From Bog-257 sp963834135 (GTDB lineage: Bacteria; Acidobacteriota; Terriglobia; Terriglobales; Acidobacteriaceae): 64,000 nucleotides of DNA. The notes beneath the pieces were generated by a model. That model did not search any database. It saw only the letters and a program-made list of their open reading frames with translations, and was not told the DNA's origin. Made by a program: the position numbers and the translations under genes. Numbering within the stretch: position 1 is the first letter of the stretch; the number at the start of each line of letters is the position of its first letter. The stretch lies in assembly GCA_963834135.1 (NCBI GenBank), contig CAWIAN010000007.1:992001-1056000 (forward strand), read 5' to 3'. This document shows positions 24,512 to 33,083 of this stretch, piece after piece.

Positions 24512-25723
24512 ATGTCCGTTATGGATCGCCCGCAAACTCAGGATTTTATTGAGCTCGAAGATCGTTATGGAGCTCACAACTATCACCCGCTCGACGTGGT
24601 CATCGAACGCGCCGAGGGTATTTGGGTGTATGACGTGGAAGGGAACCGCTATCTCGATTGCCTGGCGTCGTACTCTGCCGTGAACCAGGGACACTGCCAT
24701 CCCAGGATTCTGAAGGCCATGATTGACCAGGCGCAGAAGGTCACGTTGACTTCGCGTGCATTTCGCAACGATCAGCTGCCGCTGCTCTATCAGAAATTGC
24801 ATGAGCTGACCGGCTACGAAATGGCGCTGCCGATGAACTCTGGCGCCGAGGCCGTGGAGACGGCGGTCAAAGCCGCGCGCAAATGGGGCTACCGAATCAA
24901 AGGTATTCCCGAGGGTCGGGCCGAGATCATTGTCTGCTCGAACAACTTTCATGGCCGTACGGTGACCATCATCAGCTTCTCCAGCGACGAGCAGTATCGC
25001 GACGGCTTTGGACCATTCACGTCTGGCTTTGAGACCATCCCCTTCGGCGACGCAGCTGCCCTGCGCGATGCCATCACACCAAATACCTGCGCGTTCCTGG
25101 TTGAGCCGATTCAGGGTGAAGCCGGCATCGTGATTCCGCCGGCAGGCTTCCTGAAAGAGGCTGAAAAAATTTGTCGCAAGAATAACGTGCTGTTTATTGC
25201 AGACGAAATTCAGTCCGGATTGGGGCGCACCGGCAAACTCTTCGCCTACATGCACGAAGGCGTCTGCCCGGATATAGTGATCGTCGGCAAGGCGCTGTCG
25301 GGAGGCTTCTATCCGGTGTCGGCGGTCCTGTCCTCGAAAGAGGTTCTAGGCGTCTTTCATCCCGGCGACCACGGAAGCACCTTCGGCGGCAATCCGCTGG
25401 CCTGCGCCGTAGCACGCGCAGCGTTACAGGTGCTGATCGACGAGAATCTGGTCGAGCGCTCGGCTGAACTCGGCGACTACTTCCTGGCCAAGCTGAAGAC
25501 GATACGCGGCCCGCATCTGCGCGAGGTGCGCGGTAAGGGCCTCTGGATCGGCATCGAGTTGGATCTTCCCGCCCGTCCATACTGCGAAGCCCTGAAGAAG
25601 CTTGGCATTCTCTGCAAGGAGACCCACGACTACGTGATCCGCATCGCGCCGCCACTCACGATTACACGCGAGGAAATCACCTGGGCATTCGATCGGATCA
25701 AGAAAGTGATCCAAGAGAAATAA
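24512..25723 (+). CDS. rocD: Ornithine aminotransferase
   Basis: A 403-residue class III PLP aminotransferase that converts ornithine and 2-oxoglutarate to glutamate semialdehyde and glutamate. LASYSAVNQGHCHPRI, LPMNSGAEAVETAVKAARKWGY, FHGRTVTIISFS, VEPIQGEAG, DEIQSGLGRTGK and the Schiff-base lysine in GKALSGG are typical of RocD rather than acetylornithine aminotransferase. ATG 24512 follows AAAGGAAC; the longer frame begins in the repeat island. It ends the ornithine/carbamoyl-phosphate cluster and supplies the exit for ornithine carbon, supporting a degradative citrulline or arginine route. Confidence 0.92.
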   Translation: MSVMDRPQTQDFIELEDRYGAHNYHPLDVVIERAEGIWVYDVEGNRYLDCLASYSAVNQGHCHPRILKAMIDQAQKVTLTSRAFRNDQLPLLYQKLHELTGYEMALPMNSGAEAVETAVKAARKWGYRIKGIPEGRAEIIVCSNNFHGRTVTIISFSSDEQYRDGFGPFTSGFETIPFGDAAALRDAITPNTCAFLVEPIQGEAGIVIPPAGFLKEAEKICRKNNVLFIADEIQSGLGRTGKLFAYMHEGVCPDIVIVGKALSGGFYPVSAVLSSKEVLGVFHPGDHGSTFGGNPLACAVARAALQVLIDENLVERSAELGDYFLAKLKTIRGPHLREVRGKGLWIGIELDLPARPYCEALKKLGILCKETHDYVIRIAPPLTITREEITWAFDRIKKVIQEK

Positions 25724-25781
25724 CAGATCTCTTTCACCGCTTCCGTCGAGACTCGAACAGGAGATCAATAAAACCGTCTCA

Positions 25782-26039
25782 TCAACAGACTAGCCTGCTA
25801 ACCAGAGATTCAAGATTTGAGAAAAGAGAAGCGTGCTCTTTGATCAGCTTATACGTGTGCTGCTCGGGCAGCTTGTGGCTGATCTCGATTTCGAGAACTT
25901 TGCCTGAAGTGTGGAGCACGCGAAAGAGATTGCCAGGGCTATGGCGGTACATCCAACAGCCCGCGAGCGACAAGTCGGATAAGCTTCCGAGTGTCCGCTC
26001 AATATAGGCGTGTTCTTCAGTTAATAAGGCTAATTGCAT
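25782..26039 (-). CDS. Small hypothetical protein, 85 aa
   Basis: An 85-residue soluble protein (MQLALLTEEHAYIERTLG start) with no signal or membrane segment; mixed alpha/beta composition with two His and several Glu/Leu-rich segments. I do not recognise it. It is convergent with rocD and lies upstream of the RsbW-like gene on the same strand. It is plausible as a gene because composition is natural and no hairpin repeat crosses it, but no Shine-Dalgarno sequence was found. Confidence 0.45.
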   Translation of the reverse strand: MQLALLTEEHAYIERTLGSLSDLSLAGCWMYRHSPGNLFRVLHTSGKVLEIEISHKLPEQHTYKLIKEHASLFSNLESLVSRLVC

Positions 26040-26115
26040 ACGGCAATACCATCGAAATTGGTCTCAGTTGTCGCGAATTCGAACAATTATTTGGGGGGTA
26101 CGGAAACCGGATGGC

Positions 26116-26514
26116 TTAGTACTTGCGCATGTGGATTTCGGCGCCGTTCTTCTCAAACTTCACCTCGTCCATCAGCTGGTTGATCAGGTAGATGCCGCGG
26201 CCGTGATTGGAGTAAACATTCTCTCCATTGCACGGATCGGGAATGGCGAAGGGATCGAATCCACCGCCGGGATCGCGCACCACGATCTGCATACCGCGCT
26301 CTTCGTCGCAGCCTACGCAGCACTGAACTTTCTTGGTGGGGTCGTTCTTGCAACCGTGAACGATGGCGTTGGCGAGGGCTTCACGCAAGGCGGTCTCAAT
26401 CTCAAATTCCTTGCCAGCCGCGCATTCCAGGCGGCGTGCCATCTCCATAATGCCTTCGACCACCGGACTTATGGCGGTCGGATCGGCGTTGAGCGTGACC
26501 TCAATGCGTATCAT
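26116..26514 (-). CDS. RsbW-type serine kinase / anti-sigma factor
   Basis: A 132-residue stand-alone GHKL ATPase. The N-box ALREALANAIVHGCKND, G1 DPGGGFDP and G2 NHGRGIYLINQLMDEV are intact. Members either bind a sigma factor or phosphorylate a STAS antagonist such as that at 291. No sigma factor or STAS gene is adjacent, so the target cannot be named. Length is normal for RsbW proteins. Three cysteines lie close together (VQCCVGCDEE), which is unusual and could be redox-sensitive. Confidence 0.85.
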   Translation of the reverse strand: MIRIEVTLNADPTAISPVVEGIMEMARRLECAAGKEFEIETALREALANAIVHGCKNDPTKKVQCCVGCDEERGMQIVVRDPGGGFDPFAIPDPCNGENVYSNHGRGIYLINQLMDEVKFEKNGAEIHMRKY

Positions 26515-26895
26515 CAGTTTGGAGCGATCGAACTCTACGACGGGAAAGGCGCAAAGCGTTGCTGATTTCCCACGTATGACTCGCGTGGGGCTACTTTTAC
26601 AGAAAAGCGCTCATGGGTCAAGCGGGAAAGCACCACGATGACCCGGACCCATAGCTCTTTGGTGGAAGGAAGTCACCGAAAGATGCAATAAATGATCATG
26701 GAGCGGCAGTCTGCGGAGTGGTGCGAGGGGGCGTCGGATCCAGGCATAGCTACAAACGACCGTACAAGCTGAGGTGCGCGGCCCTCGACCCCGTGATTCT
26801 GGCTGATCTTGGCGATTCGCTCAAAATCGAAGATTGATTGTGATTTTAGGTACACTCATAACGATTTGCTCGATGATTTCTCGCGAGAAGTGTAA
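26515..26895. other. Divergent intergenic region between rsbW-like gene and modA
   Basis: No gene or RNA is recognised in these 381 bases. A short dyad GGTG-N9-CACC is present near 26661-26677. I looked for a molybdenum-cofactor riboswitch or a ModE-type palindrome ahead of modA and found neither. Confidence 0.45.
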
Positions 26896-27669
26896 ATGGC
26901 GCTAAAGAAAGCTCTACTGTTCCTAATCCTCGTCTCTCTCACCGGCGTTCCGGTTCACGCCGAGGAAATCAGGGTAGCGGCGGCCGCCGATTTGAACTAC
27001 GCGATGAAGGATCTGGCGGCGCAGTTCCAGCAGAAGACCGGCAACACAGTCGCGCTCTCCTTCGGATCGTCGGGAAACTTCTATGCGCAGATTCAGAATG
27101 GCGCTCCTTATGACTTGTTCTTCTCCGCCGACGCCGAGTATCCGAAGAAGCTAGCCGATGCCGGAAAGATCGACAAGACATCGCTGGGTATCTACGCGCT
27201 CGGTCATTTGGTCCTTTGGATTCCCAACAGTTCGCAACTAGATCTGCAGAAACTGAAAATGGATGTCCTGCTTCAGCCTTCGGTGCAGAAGATCGCGATC
27301 GCCAATCCCGAGCATGCGCCGTATGGCCGGGCGGCCGTGGCTGCGCTGCAGCACTTCCAGTTGAAGGGATTGGTCAGCGATAAGTTTGTATTGGGCGAAA
27401 ACATCAGCCAGGCGGCGCAGTTCGTGCAGTCGGGAAATGCGCAGGCCGGATTGATTGCCGAGTCGCTGGCATTGTCTCCTGCGATGAAAAGCGCGGGACG
27501 TTTCTGGGAGGTGCCAGCGGACAGCTATCCGGAGATCCAGCAGGCAGTGGGCATCCTCAGTTCCTCGAAGCGCAAGCAGACGGCGCAGGCCTTCCTTGAC
27601 TTCATCATTTCCCCGGAGGGCGCGAAGATTCTGCAGCAGTACGGGTTCGGACTTCCTGCACATCCATGA
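26896..27669 (+). CDS. modA: Molybdate ABC transporter, periplasmic binding protein
   Basis: A 257-residue exported protein with a signal peptide at 1-22 (FLILVSLTGVPVHAEE). The mature N-terminus IRVAAAADLNYAMKDLAAQF, the SFGSSGNFYAQIQNGAPYDLFFSAD region and ENISQAAQFVQSGNAQAG are typical of ModA/WtpA-like proteins that bind molybdate or tungstate through serine and backbone groups. It overlaps modB by four bases (ATGA), so modABC form one transcript. Tungstate selectivity cannot be excluded. Confidence 0.92.
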   Translation: MALKKALLFLILVSLTGVPVHAEEIRVAAAADLNYAMKDLAAQFQQKTGNTVALSFGSSGNFYAQIQNGAPYDLFFSADAEYPKKLADAGKIDKTSLGIYALGHLVLWIPNSSQLDLQKLKMDVLLQPSVQKIAIANPEHAPYGRAAVAALQHFQLKGLVSDKFVLGENISQAAQFVQSGNAQAGLIAESLALSPAMKSAGRFWEVPADSYPEIQQAVGILSSSKRKQTAQAFLDFIISPEGAKILQQYGFGLPAHP

Positions 27670-28343
27670 TCGTTCAGGCACTCACGCTCACGCTGCGGCT
27701 GGCGGTACTTGTGTCGCTAATTTTGCTGGTGCTGGGAGTGCCTCTGGCGTACTGGCTGGCGTTCTCGCGAAAGCGCTGGAAGTTCTTCGTCGAGGCGATC
27801 GTCTCCCTCCCAATTGTGTTGCCGCCCACCGTCTTGGGCTTCTACGTACTGGTTGCGATTGGACCGCTGAGTCCTGTGGGACGCTGGTACCAATCCGTCA
27901 CCGGACACGCGCTGGCGTTTACGTTCGAAGGGCTAGTGGTGGGGTCTGTTTTGTATAGCTTGCCGTTTGCCGTGCAGCCGATGGAAACCGCGTTCGCCTC
28001 GGTCGACCGCAAGCTGCTGGACGCTTCCGCCCTGCTCGGAGCTTCACGCTGGCGTACCTTCTGGAAGATTGTTTTGCCCCTGGGAGTGCCCGGCGTGATC
28101 ACCGGACTCGTGCTCAGCTTCGCGCATACGCTGGGCGAGTTCGGCGTGGTGCTGATGATAGGCGGCAACATACCCGGCGCAACCCGCACGATTTCGATTT
28201 TGATCTTCGATCAGGTGGAAGCGCTGGATTACACAGCAGCCAATCACACGGCGCTGTTATTGCTGGCAATTTGCTTTGCGCTGCTGGCGACTCTTTACGG
28301 ATTGCGGGGGCGCGCGGCATGGAATCTGTGGGGCTGGAAATGA
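27666..28343 (+). CDS. modB: Molybdate ABC transporter, permease
   Basis: A 225-residue inner-membrane protein with five or six membrane helices. The cytoplasmic EAA loop reads DASALLGASRWRTFWKIVLPLGVPGVITG, split here by the usual glycine, and GEFGVVLMIGGNIPGATRT is a ModB signature. Overlaps modA and modC by four bases at each end, so stoichiometric production is likely. Confidence 0.93.
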   Translation: MIVQALTLTLRLAVLVSLILLVLGVPLAYWLAFSRKRWKFFVEAIVSLPIVLPPTVLGFYVLVAIGPLSPVGRWYQSVTGHALAFTFEGLVVGSVLYSLPFAVQPMETAFASVDRKLLDASALLGASRWRTFWKIVLPLGVPGVITGLVLSFAHTLGEFGVVLMIGGNIPGATRTISILIFDQVEALDYTAANHTALLLLAICFALLATLYGLRGRAAWNLWGWK

Positions 28344-29473
28344 ATGCCTCTCACGGTACCGCGAAGAACGGGGAACTGCGCGTGGGCGTCCGCAAGAATC
28401 TTTCCAGCAAGCGTGAGTCGTCGTTTTGCCTTGAGGTTGAATTCGCGGCGAGCGCCGGGTTCACGATTCTTTTTGGAGCTTCGGGTGCGGGGAAGACGAC
28501 GTTGCTGAATTGCATTGCCGGGCTCCAGACTCCCGAGCAAGGGCGGATTGCGGTGGGAGAGATGGCGCTGTTCGATTCGGAAGAGCGCATCGACCTTCCG
28601 CCCAACCGCCGCAATGTCGGCTACCTGCTGCAGACGCTTGCCTTGTTTCCGCATATGACCGTGCAGGAGAACGTGCAGTATGGACTGCATGGGGTGGCGA
28701 AGCCTGAGCGCGAACGGCGCAGCTGCGAGATTTTGGAGTCGTTTCGAATCACCGATCAGGCGCAGCGCCGGCCCGCCGAGCTTTCAGGCGGGGAACGTCA
28801 GCGCGCTGCGCTTGCCCGTGCGCTGGTCATGCGTCCCAAAGTTTTGCTGCTCGACGAGCCGCTGACCGCGCTCGATGCCGTAACCAAGTCGCAGATCGTC
28901 GCTGATCTGCGAGCCTGGAACCGCGAGCAGGAAATTCCCATCCTCTACGTCACTCATCAGCGCGAGGAGGTGTTCGCGCTGGGTGATCGCGTGATTGCGT
29001 TGGAGGTGGGGAGAATCTCAGCGCAAGGTGCGCCGCATGAGGTCTTGCAGCGGCCCGAGTTGGAGAGTGTGGCGCAGTTGGCCGGCTTCGAGAACATTCT
29101 GGACGCGACCTTCCTCGCCGAAAACCCCGAGCAGGGAACAATGACTTGCTGGGTGGGAGGGTCGGCGCTGTCGCTGGAGGTTCCATTGACTCGTCTCAAC
29201 CGCTCTCGCCCATTGCGAATCGGAATTCGCGCCGGCGACATTTTGCTGGCGTCAACCAAGCCGCAGGGTCTGAGCGCGCGAAACATCTTTTCAGGGACGA
29301 TCGCCAGTCTCGAACAACGGGATGTAATGGTGATCGCCCATGTCGCTTGCGGGGTGGAGATCGAAGTGCATCTCACGCCGGCCGCGCATCGTTCGTTAGG
29401 ACTCGAAGAAGGGAAAAGCGTGTGGCTGGTGGTGAAAACCTACTCGTGCCAAGTGCTGCAAGGCAGGGGATAG
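28340..29473 (+). CDS. modC: Molybdate ABC transporter, ATPase
   Basis: A 377-residue ATP-binding subunit. Walker A GASGAGKTTLL, signature LSGGERQRAALARAL and Walker B VLLLDEPLTALD are intact, with the switch histidine in YVTHQ. The last 90 or so residues form a molybdate-binding MOP/TOBE domain (GIRAGDILLA, IEVHLTP), which can sense cytoplasmic molybdate. ATG 28340 overlaps the modB stop as ATGA; an earlier in-frame start at 28271 would lie inside modB. Length matches ModC with one MOP domain. Confidence 0.93.
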   Translation: MNASHGTAKNGELRVGVRKNLSSKRESSFCLEVEFAASAGFTILFGASGAGKTTLLNCIAGLQTPEQGRIAVGEMALFDSEERIDLPPNRRNVGYLLQTLALFPHMTVQENVQYGLHGVAKPERERRSCEILESFRITDQAQRRPAELSGGERQRAALARALVMRPKVLLLDEPLTALDAVTKSQIVADLRAWNREQEIPILYVTHQREEVFALGDRVIALEVGRISAQGAPHEVLQRPELESVAQLAGFENILDATFLAENPEQGTMTCWVGGSALSLEVPLTRLNRSRPLRIGIRAGDILLASTKPQGLSARNIFSGTIASLEQRDVMVIAHVACGVEIEVHLTPAAHRSLGLEEGKSVWLVVKTYSCQVLQGRG

Positions 29474-29610
29474 GGGCTCGGGGATAGAGGTTTGGGTCCG
29501 CATTGAGGTAGAGAAGAGCCTGAACCTTTGAACCGGCTTATAAATCTGGGTCAGAAATTAAGCGAGCCTCTAACGCCTATCCCCTATCCCCTGGTCCCTA
29601 TCCTCTAGAC
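29465..29610. repeat. Inverted repeat of GGGGATAG words after modC
   Basis: AGGGGATAGGGGCTCGGGGATAG at the modC stop and CCTATCCCCTATCCCCTGG with CCCTATCCTCTAG near 29574-29608 are complementary copies of the word GGGGATAG. Together with 29611-29795, which holds only the Shine-Dalgarno of the next gene, this accounts for the 320-base gap. It may terminate modABC transcripts although no T-tract follows. Confidence 0.6.
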
Positions 29611-29795
29611 TCTCCGTTCACTCCTCACAATCCCTCGTGACCTCGCTCACTGCGCGTCCGTTCATAAAGTCCATACTGGGGATATGCGGGGTCCACACCC
29701 GCCCACGGTGCGAGCGATTCGCGGCAAAGCGGCCGGAATGGATCCTCGCCGGGGGCGAAGTGTGCACATCCCCGGTCGCATCGGAGGTGCTTTTT

Positions 29796-30545
29796 ATGCC
29801 GACCGTAACCGAACCCAAAGGCGATGAACCTAAACCGCAACTCGTAACGCCTTCCAGCAACGAGCCGGAACTCTTCGCGGCCGAAATCGAGATGGAGAGC
29901 AAGAGCTCCAACTTTCTGCCTGTGCTGCTGATTTTCGGCCTGCTGGTCGTGGTTGGCGGGACGATTTTCTACCTGGTTAAGGGAGCGCGGGATGTCCTGA
30001 CCACTCCCGTAGCGACCACGACGGTCGAGCAGATTCTAGAAAATCAAGGACCTGCCACCATCCGTTTCACTGCCGGAACCGTGGTTGCCAGCATCAATGA
30101 GAAGCCATTCGATCCCCACTACAAGCTGCTGTCCAAGGCTGGTGTGATTGTCACCAAGCCGAAAGGAGCCAATTCGCTGATCGTCAACGTGACCGGCCCG
30201 GGCGAAAAACTGCTGAGCGACATCAACGGCGTGCAGAAGCAGAAGAATGCTGACGGTACCACCAGTTACCTGGTTCCGTTGGCGGTGCGCAAACTGGTCT
30301 CGGTCGATAAGGTCACGATGATCAAACCGCACCTGGCGCAGGTCGACTACACCTGGAAGTGGGAGCCAAATCGGCTGGGCGCAGAGTTCGATGCTTCGAG
30401 CGGCTTGGTGCAGAGCTTCACTACCTGGGACCGTGCGACGTTGATCAAGTCCTATGGCGTCGATTTCTACCGCGGCGCTCCCACCAAGGCGAGTCTGGTT
30501 TTGATCGAAGGCAGTAACGATACTTGGAAGCCATATACGGAATAA
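29796..30545 (+). CDS. Membrane-anchored hypothetical protein
   Basis: A 249-residue protein: a cytoplasmic segment of about 40 residues rich in Pro, Glu and Lys, one membrane helix at about 41-63 (FLPVLLIFGLLVVVGGTIFYLV), and an extracytoplasmic domain of about 185 residues with beta-rich sequence. No known motif recognised; the C-terminal part (GTVVASINEKPFDPHYKLL, YTWKWEPNRLG) does not match a family I know. ATG 29796 with GGAGG (29783-29787) is clearly the start. It is a single gene, ended by the terminator at 30572. Confidence 0.7.
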   Translation: MPTVTEPKGDEPKPQLVTPSSNEPELFAAEIEMESKSSNFLPVLLIFGLLVVVGGTIFYLVKGARDVLTTPVATTTVEQILENQGPATIRFTAGTVVASINEKPFDPHYKLLSKAGVIVTKPKGANSLIVNVTGPGEKLLSDINGVQKQKNADGTTSYLVPLAVRKLVSVDKVTMIKPHLAQVDYTWKWEPNRLGAEFDASSGLVQSFTTWDRATLIKSYGVDFYRGAPTKASLVLIEGSNDTWKPYTE

Positions 30546-30571
30546 CTTAATAGTGTTTCTCACCTCCGCGA

Positions 30572-30597
30572 GGGAGTGGCGAAAGCCTCTCCCTTTT
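30572..30597 (+). terminator. Intrinsic terminator
   Basis: GGGAG-T-GGC, loop GAAA, GCC-T-CTCCC followed by TTTT. Stem of eight pairs with one T-T mismatch. It ends the 29796 gene; the next gene is convergent. Confidence 0.85.
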
Positions 30598-30609
30598 CAT
30601 TTGCACCGA

Positions 30610-31872
30610 TTAGTACTGTAGAAAACGCAGCCATAGCAGGCCGATCGCAAGCGTCGCCAGGGTGACAGGAACGCCGATCTTCATGTAATCCAGAAATCCG
30701 ATGTGAGCTTCGCCGCGTGCCTTTTCGACCACGATGATGTTGGCCACGGAGCCGGTGATCGTCAGATTTCCAGCCAGGGTGCTGCTCATCGCCAGCATCA
30801 GCCAGGTGTTCTGGGGATTATGAAATTGTGGGATCAGTCCCTTCAGCAGCATGACCGCGGGAACGTTGCTCACGATATTTGAAAGCAATGTGACCACGGC
30901 GGTGAAGATCAGGGAATTGTGCAGGTTCAGACGTTCGGCAACGCCGAGGAGTTGCTGGGTGATTCCGGCCTGCTCAGCCCCACCGATGATCAGGAAAAGT
31001 CCGAGAAACAACATCAGCAGCGACCAGTCCACGTCGCCGTAAATCGCTTGCGGCGAATGACGGCGTTGAATCAATAGGACGGCTCCGCCGGTGGCTGCCA
31101 CCAGCGCCGGAGGAAATCCGCAGAGAAATCCCGCCAGCACTCCGAGGCTGACAATGATGGGGAAGGCCGGATGCATCTCGGGCTCGCGAGTGATCGTCGT
31201 CTCTTCGTCTTTGGTACTTGCGGAAGGATCTGTCCCATTGCCATTTCGCAGGTGGATCCAGTGAAGCAGAGCCCAGTCGACGAAGAGACCCAGCAGCGCG
31301 ACCGGGCCGAGATGAGCCAGGAAGGTGCGATACGGTATGCCGGAGATGGAGCCGATGAGGATGTTCTGCGGATTGCCGGTAATGGTCGCCGTACTTCCGA
31401 TGTTGGAGGCCGTAGCCAAAGCCAGTAAATAGGGAAGCGGGCGCAATCGCATGCGCTTGCACAGCCCCAGGATCAGCGGCGCGAGCATCAGGCAGACGAT
31501 GTCGTTCACCAGGAACGCCGACAGAATTCCGCTGATGAAGATAATGCCAGGCAACAGTTGCGCAGGACCGAGGTGCTCGATAGCGAGCCGGGTAATCCAC
31601 TCGAAGAATCCCGCCAGATGCAGGCTGGCCACGATGAGCATCATCGAGAAGAGCAGCACGAGGGTAGTGAAATCGATGCTCTCGACGGCGGCCTTGGGCG
31701 ACAGCACGCCGAAGACGAACATCATCACCGCCCCGATAATCGCCATCGCCGGACGGTCGATTTTTGTGCCGGGCAGACGGCCGATGGCGAAGACCAGATA
31801 GCTGGCCAGAAAGATGGTCCAGGCAACCACAACATGCCAGTGCGAGAGGGAGTGGCCAAGGGCCGAGGTCAT
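30610..31872 (-). CDS. ArsB/NhaD-superfamily (ion transporter) permease
   Basis: A 420-residue inner-membrane transporter with about eleven hydrophobic segments and the duplicated half-structure of the ion-transporter superfamily (ArsB, CitMHS, DASS). ATASNIGSTATITGNPQNILIGS in the first half and LAGNLTITGSVANIIVVEKAR in the second are the paired hairpin motifs, related to the ArsB/SLC13 substrate sites. No arsR or arsC is adjacent, so arsenite export is not favoured; a dicarboxylate, sulfate or other anion is equally possible. It stands alone on the minus strand. Confidence 0.85.
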   Translation of the reverse strand: MTSALGHSLSHWHVVVAWTIFLASYLVFAIGRLPGTKIDRPAMAIIGAVMMFVFGVLSPKAAVESIDFTTLVLLFSMMLIVASLHLAGFFEWITRLAIEHLGPAQLLPGIIFISGILSAFLVNDIVCLMLAPLILGLCKRMRLRPLPYLLALATASNIGSTATITGNPQNILIGSISGIPYRTFLAHLGPVALLGLFVDWALLHWIHLRNGNGTDPSASTKDEETTITREPEMHPAFPIIVSLGVLAGFLCGFPPALVAATGGAVLLIQRRHSPQAIYGDVDWSLLMLFLGLFLIIGGAEQAGITQQLLGVAERLNLHNSLIFTAVVTLLSNIVSNVPAVMLLKGLIPQFHNPQNTWLMLAMSSTLAGNLTITGSVANIIVVEKARGEAHIGFLDYMKIGVPVTLATLAIGLLWLRFLQY

Positions 31873-32005
31873 GCCGGATTGTCCTTGCTCTTTCAGCTTG
31901 CGCTGCGGTCAGATCCTGAATTGCCGGTTTCCTATTGGAAGCAAAATTCTGGTGCCGGTTTGTATTGACAATCCGGCGGTCAACGATCACCCTCAGGGTT
32001 TGTCG

Positions 32006-32455
32006 ATGAGGTATGCGAGGCTCAGCCCGGTGTTTCTCCGTCCGTCGCTCATTTTAATTTCGCTCATTGCCATTTGTAACGTTTCACTCGGGCAACAGAC
32101 GGATTCAGTCTCAAAGGGACAGCCCGCTTCCCGTAACGTCGTCCTGACTGCAGAGGACAACGGCAAAGATATCGATCTTACAATCGGCAGCACCCTGGTG
32201 GTAAAGCTGCCAAGCAATCCGTCGACCGGCTATAACTGGACGATCGTTGGCGAGCCTTCCCCTTTGAAGCTGCAGAAGACCTCGTTTCGCAAAAGCCAGA
32301 CCAAAGCGAGCACCGTGGGCGCTTCCGGCACGTCAGTGTTTCAGTTGAGCGCGAACTCGTCCGGACTGGCGACGCTGACCCTGGTGTACCGCCGCTCATG
32401 GGAATACAACGTTCCGCCGATTAAGACCTTTACCGTCCGGGTTGACGTCCGCTAG
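32006..32455 (+). CDS. Exported chagasin-like (I42) protease inhibitor
   Basis: A 149-residue exported protein. A signal peptide covers about 1-30 (LILISLIAICNVSLGQQ). The chagasin loops are recognisable: NPSTGYNW (loop 2), VGASGTSVF (loop 4, GxGG-like) and YRRSWEY (loop 6, where the family has RPW). Chagasins inhibit papain-like cysteine peptidases by filling the active-site cleft. ATG 32006 is the only start that gives a proper signal peptide; the frame continues upstream to 31814 without coding character. No cysteine peptidase gene is present in the window. Confidence 0.8.
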   Translation: MRYARLSPVFLRPSLILISLIAICNVSLGQQTDSVSKGQPASRNVVLTAEDNGKDIDLTIGSTLVVKLPSNPSTGYNWTIVGEPSPLKLQKTSFRKSQTKASTVGASGTSVFQLSANSSGLATLTLVYRRSWEYNVPPIKTFTVRVDVR

Positions 32456-32735
32456 CTAAGAATGGAGAGCGGTTCACGAAGACACGCGGTGAAACGGCGG
32501 CAATTTAAATCGCTTGCGGGGAAGCGAAAGAAGCGGCAAATGCATCCGTACTGTTGGCCTTCTACGACTTGTATGGGAAACGGTACGTAATAAGTGGTAG
32601 GAGCGGGCTCAAACGCGGCTTCTGTTTCAGGGCATCTGCAACCGGAACGCAACTATTTGGCTGGTAATGGTTTATATCGTTTCAACACGGGTTCCCGAAA
32701 CGTTCGGATATCACAAACGGGTGTGACTTTCGTCG

Positions 32736-32763
32736 TTGCCGGGCGGCGCAGAAGGATTAGAAT
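32736..32763 (+). promoter_or_regulatory. Predicted feoAB promoter
   Basis: TTGCCG (32736-32741) and TAGAAT (32758-32763) are 16 bases apart. The start site would fall near 32770, immediately before the Fur-like box. Confidence 0.5.
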
Positions 32764-32773
32764 AGAGTTGGAA

Positions 32774-32790
32774 TTGAAAATGATTTTCAA
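32774..32790. promoter_or_regulatory. Fur-like box overlapping the feoA start codon
   Basis: TTGAAAATGATTTTCAA is a perfect 8-1-8 palindrome and resembles the Fur 7-1-7 core TGATAATnATTATCA. It spans the feoA ATG (32780-32782) and lies just downstream of the predicted promoter. Iron-bound Fur would block both transcription and, by position, elongation into feoAB. Confidence 0.75.
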
Positions 32791-33079
32791 CTTCATATTC
32801 GGGCGTCATAAGTCAGATTCAAAGGCCGGAGCGCACGCGTTGTCCGATTTACGGGTTGGGGAGAGTGCGGTTCTATCCGAACTTGAGGTTTCTCCTCCTG
32901 TCGCCGAACATCTCATGAACCTGGGGTTCGTTCCTGGGCTGGTGGTGAAGGTACTGCGCAGCGGCCCAGGCGGCGATCCTCGTGTATATCGCGTGGACGG
33001 AACCGAGGTTGCCATGCGCCGCGATCTTTCACGTCATATTCACGTGGAGCTGCTCGGCGCTCCCGCGTTCGGAGACTAA
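32780..33079 (+). CDS. feoA: Ferrous-iron transport protein A
   Basis: A 99-residue SH3-like cytoplasmic protein that assists FeoB. LSDLRVGESAVLSEL, LMNLGFVPGLVVKVLRSGPGGDPRVYRV and MRRDLSRHIHVE follow the FeoA pattern. About 18 extra N-terminal residues (MIFNFIFGRHKSDSKAG) precede the domain. The ATG at 32780 lies inside the Fur-like box, and no good Shine-Dalgarno sequence precedes it, so the leader is short. The stop is four bases before the feoB start. Confidence 0.88.
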   Translation: MIFNFIFGRHKSDSKAGAHALSDLRVGESAVLSELEVSPPVAEHLMNLGFVPGLVVKVLRSGPGGDPRVYRVDGTEVAMRRDLSRHIHVELLGAPAFGD

Positions 33080-33083
33080 GCGC

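Noticed and set aside
26515..26895. Molybdenum-cofactor riboswitch or ModE site ahead of modA
   Set aside because: No conserved Moco-motif core or ModE palindrome could be identified by eye.
30610..31872. Arsenite efflux assignment for the permease
   Set aside because: No arsR, arsC or arsA nearby, and the paired motifs are shared by the whole ion-transporter superfamily.
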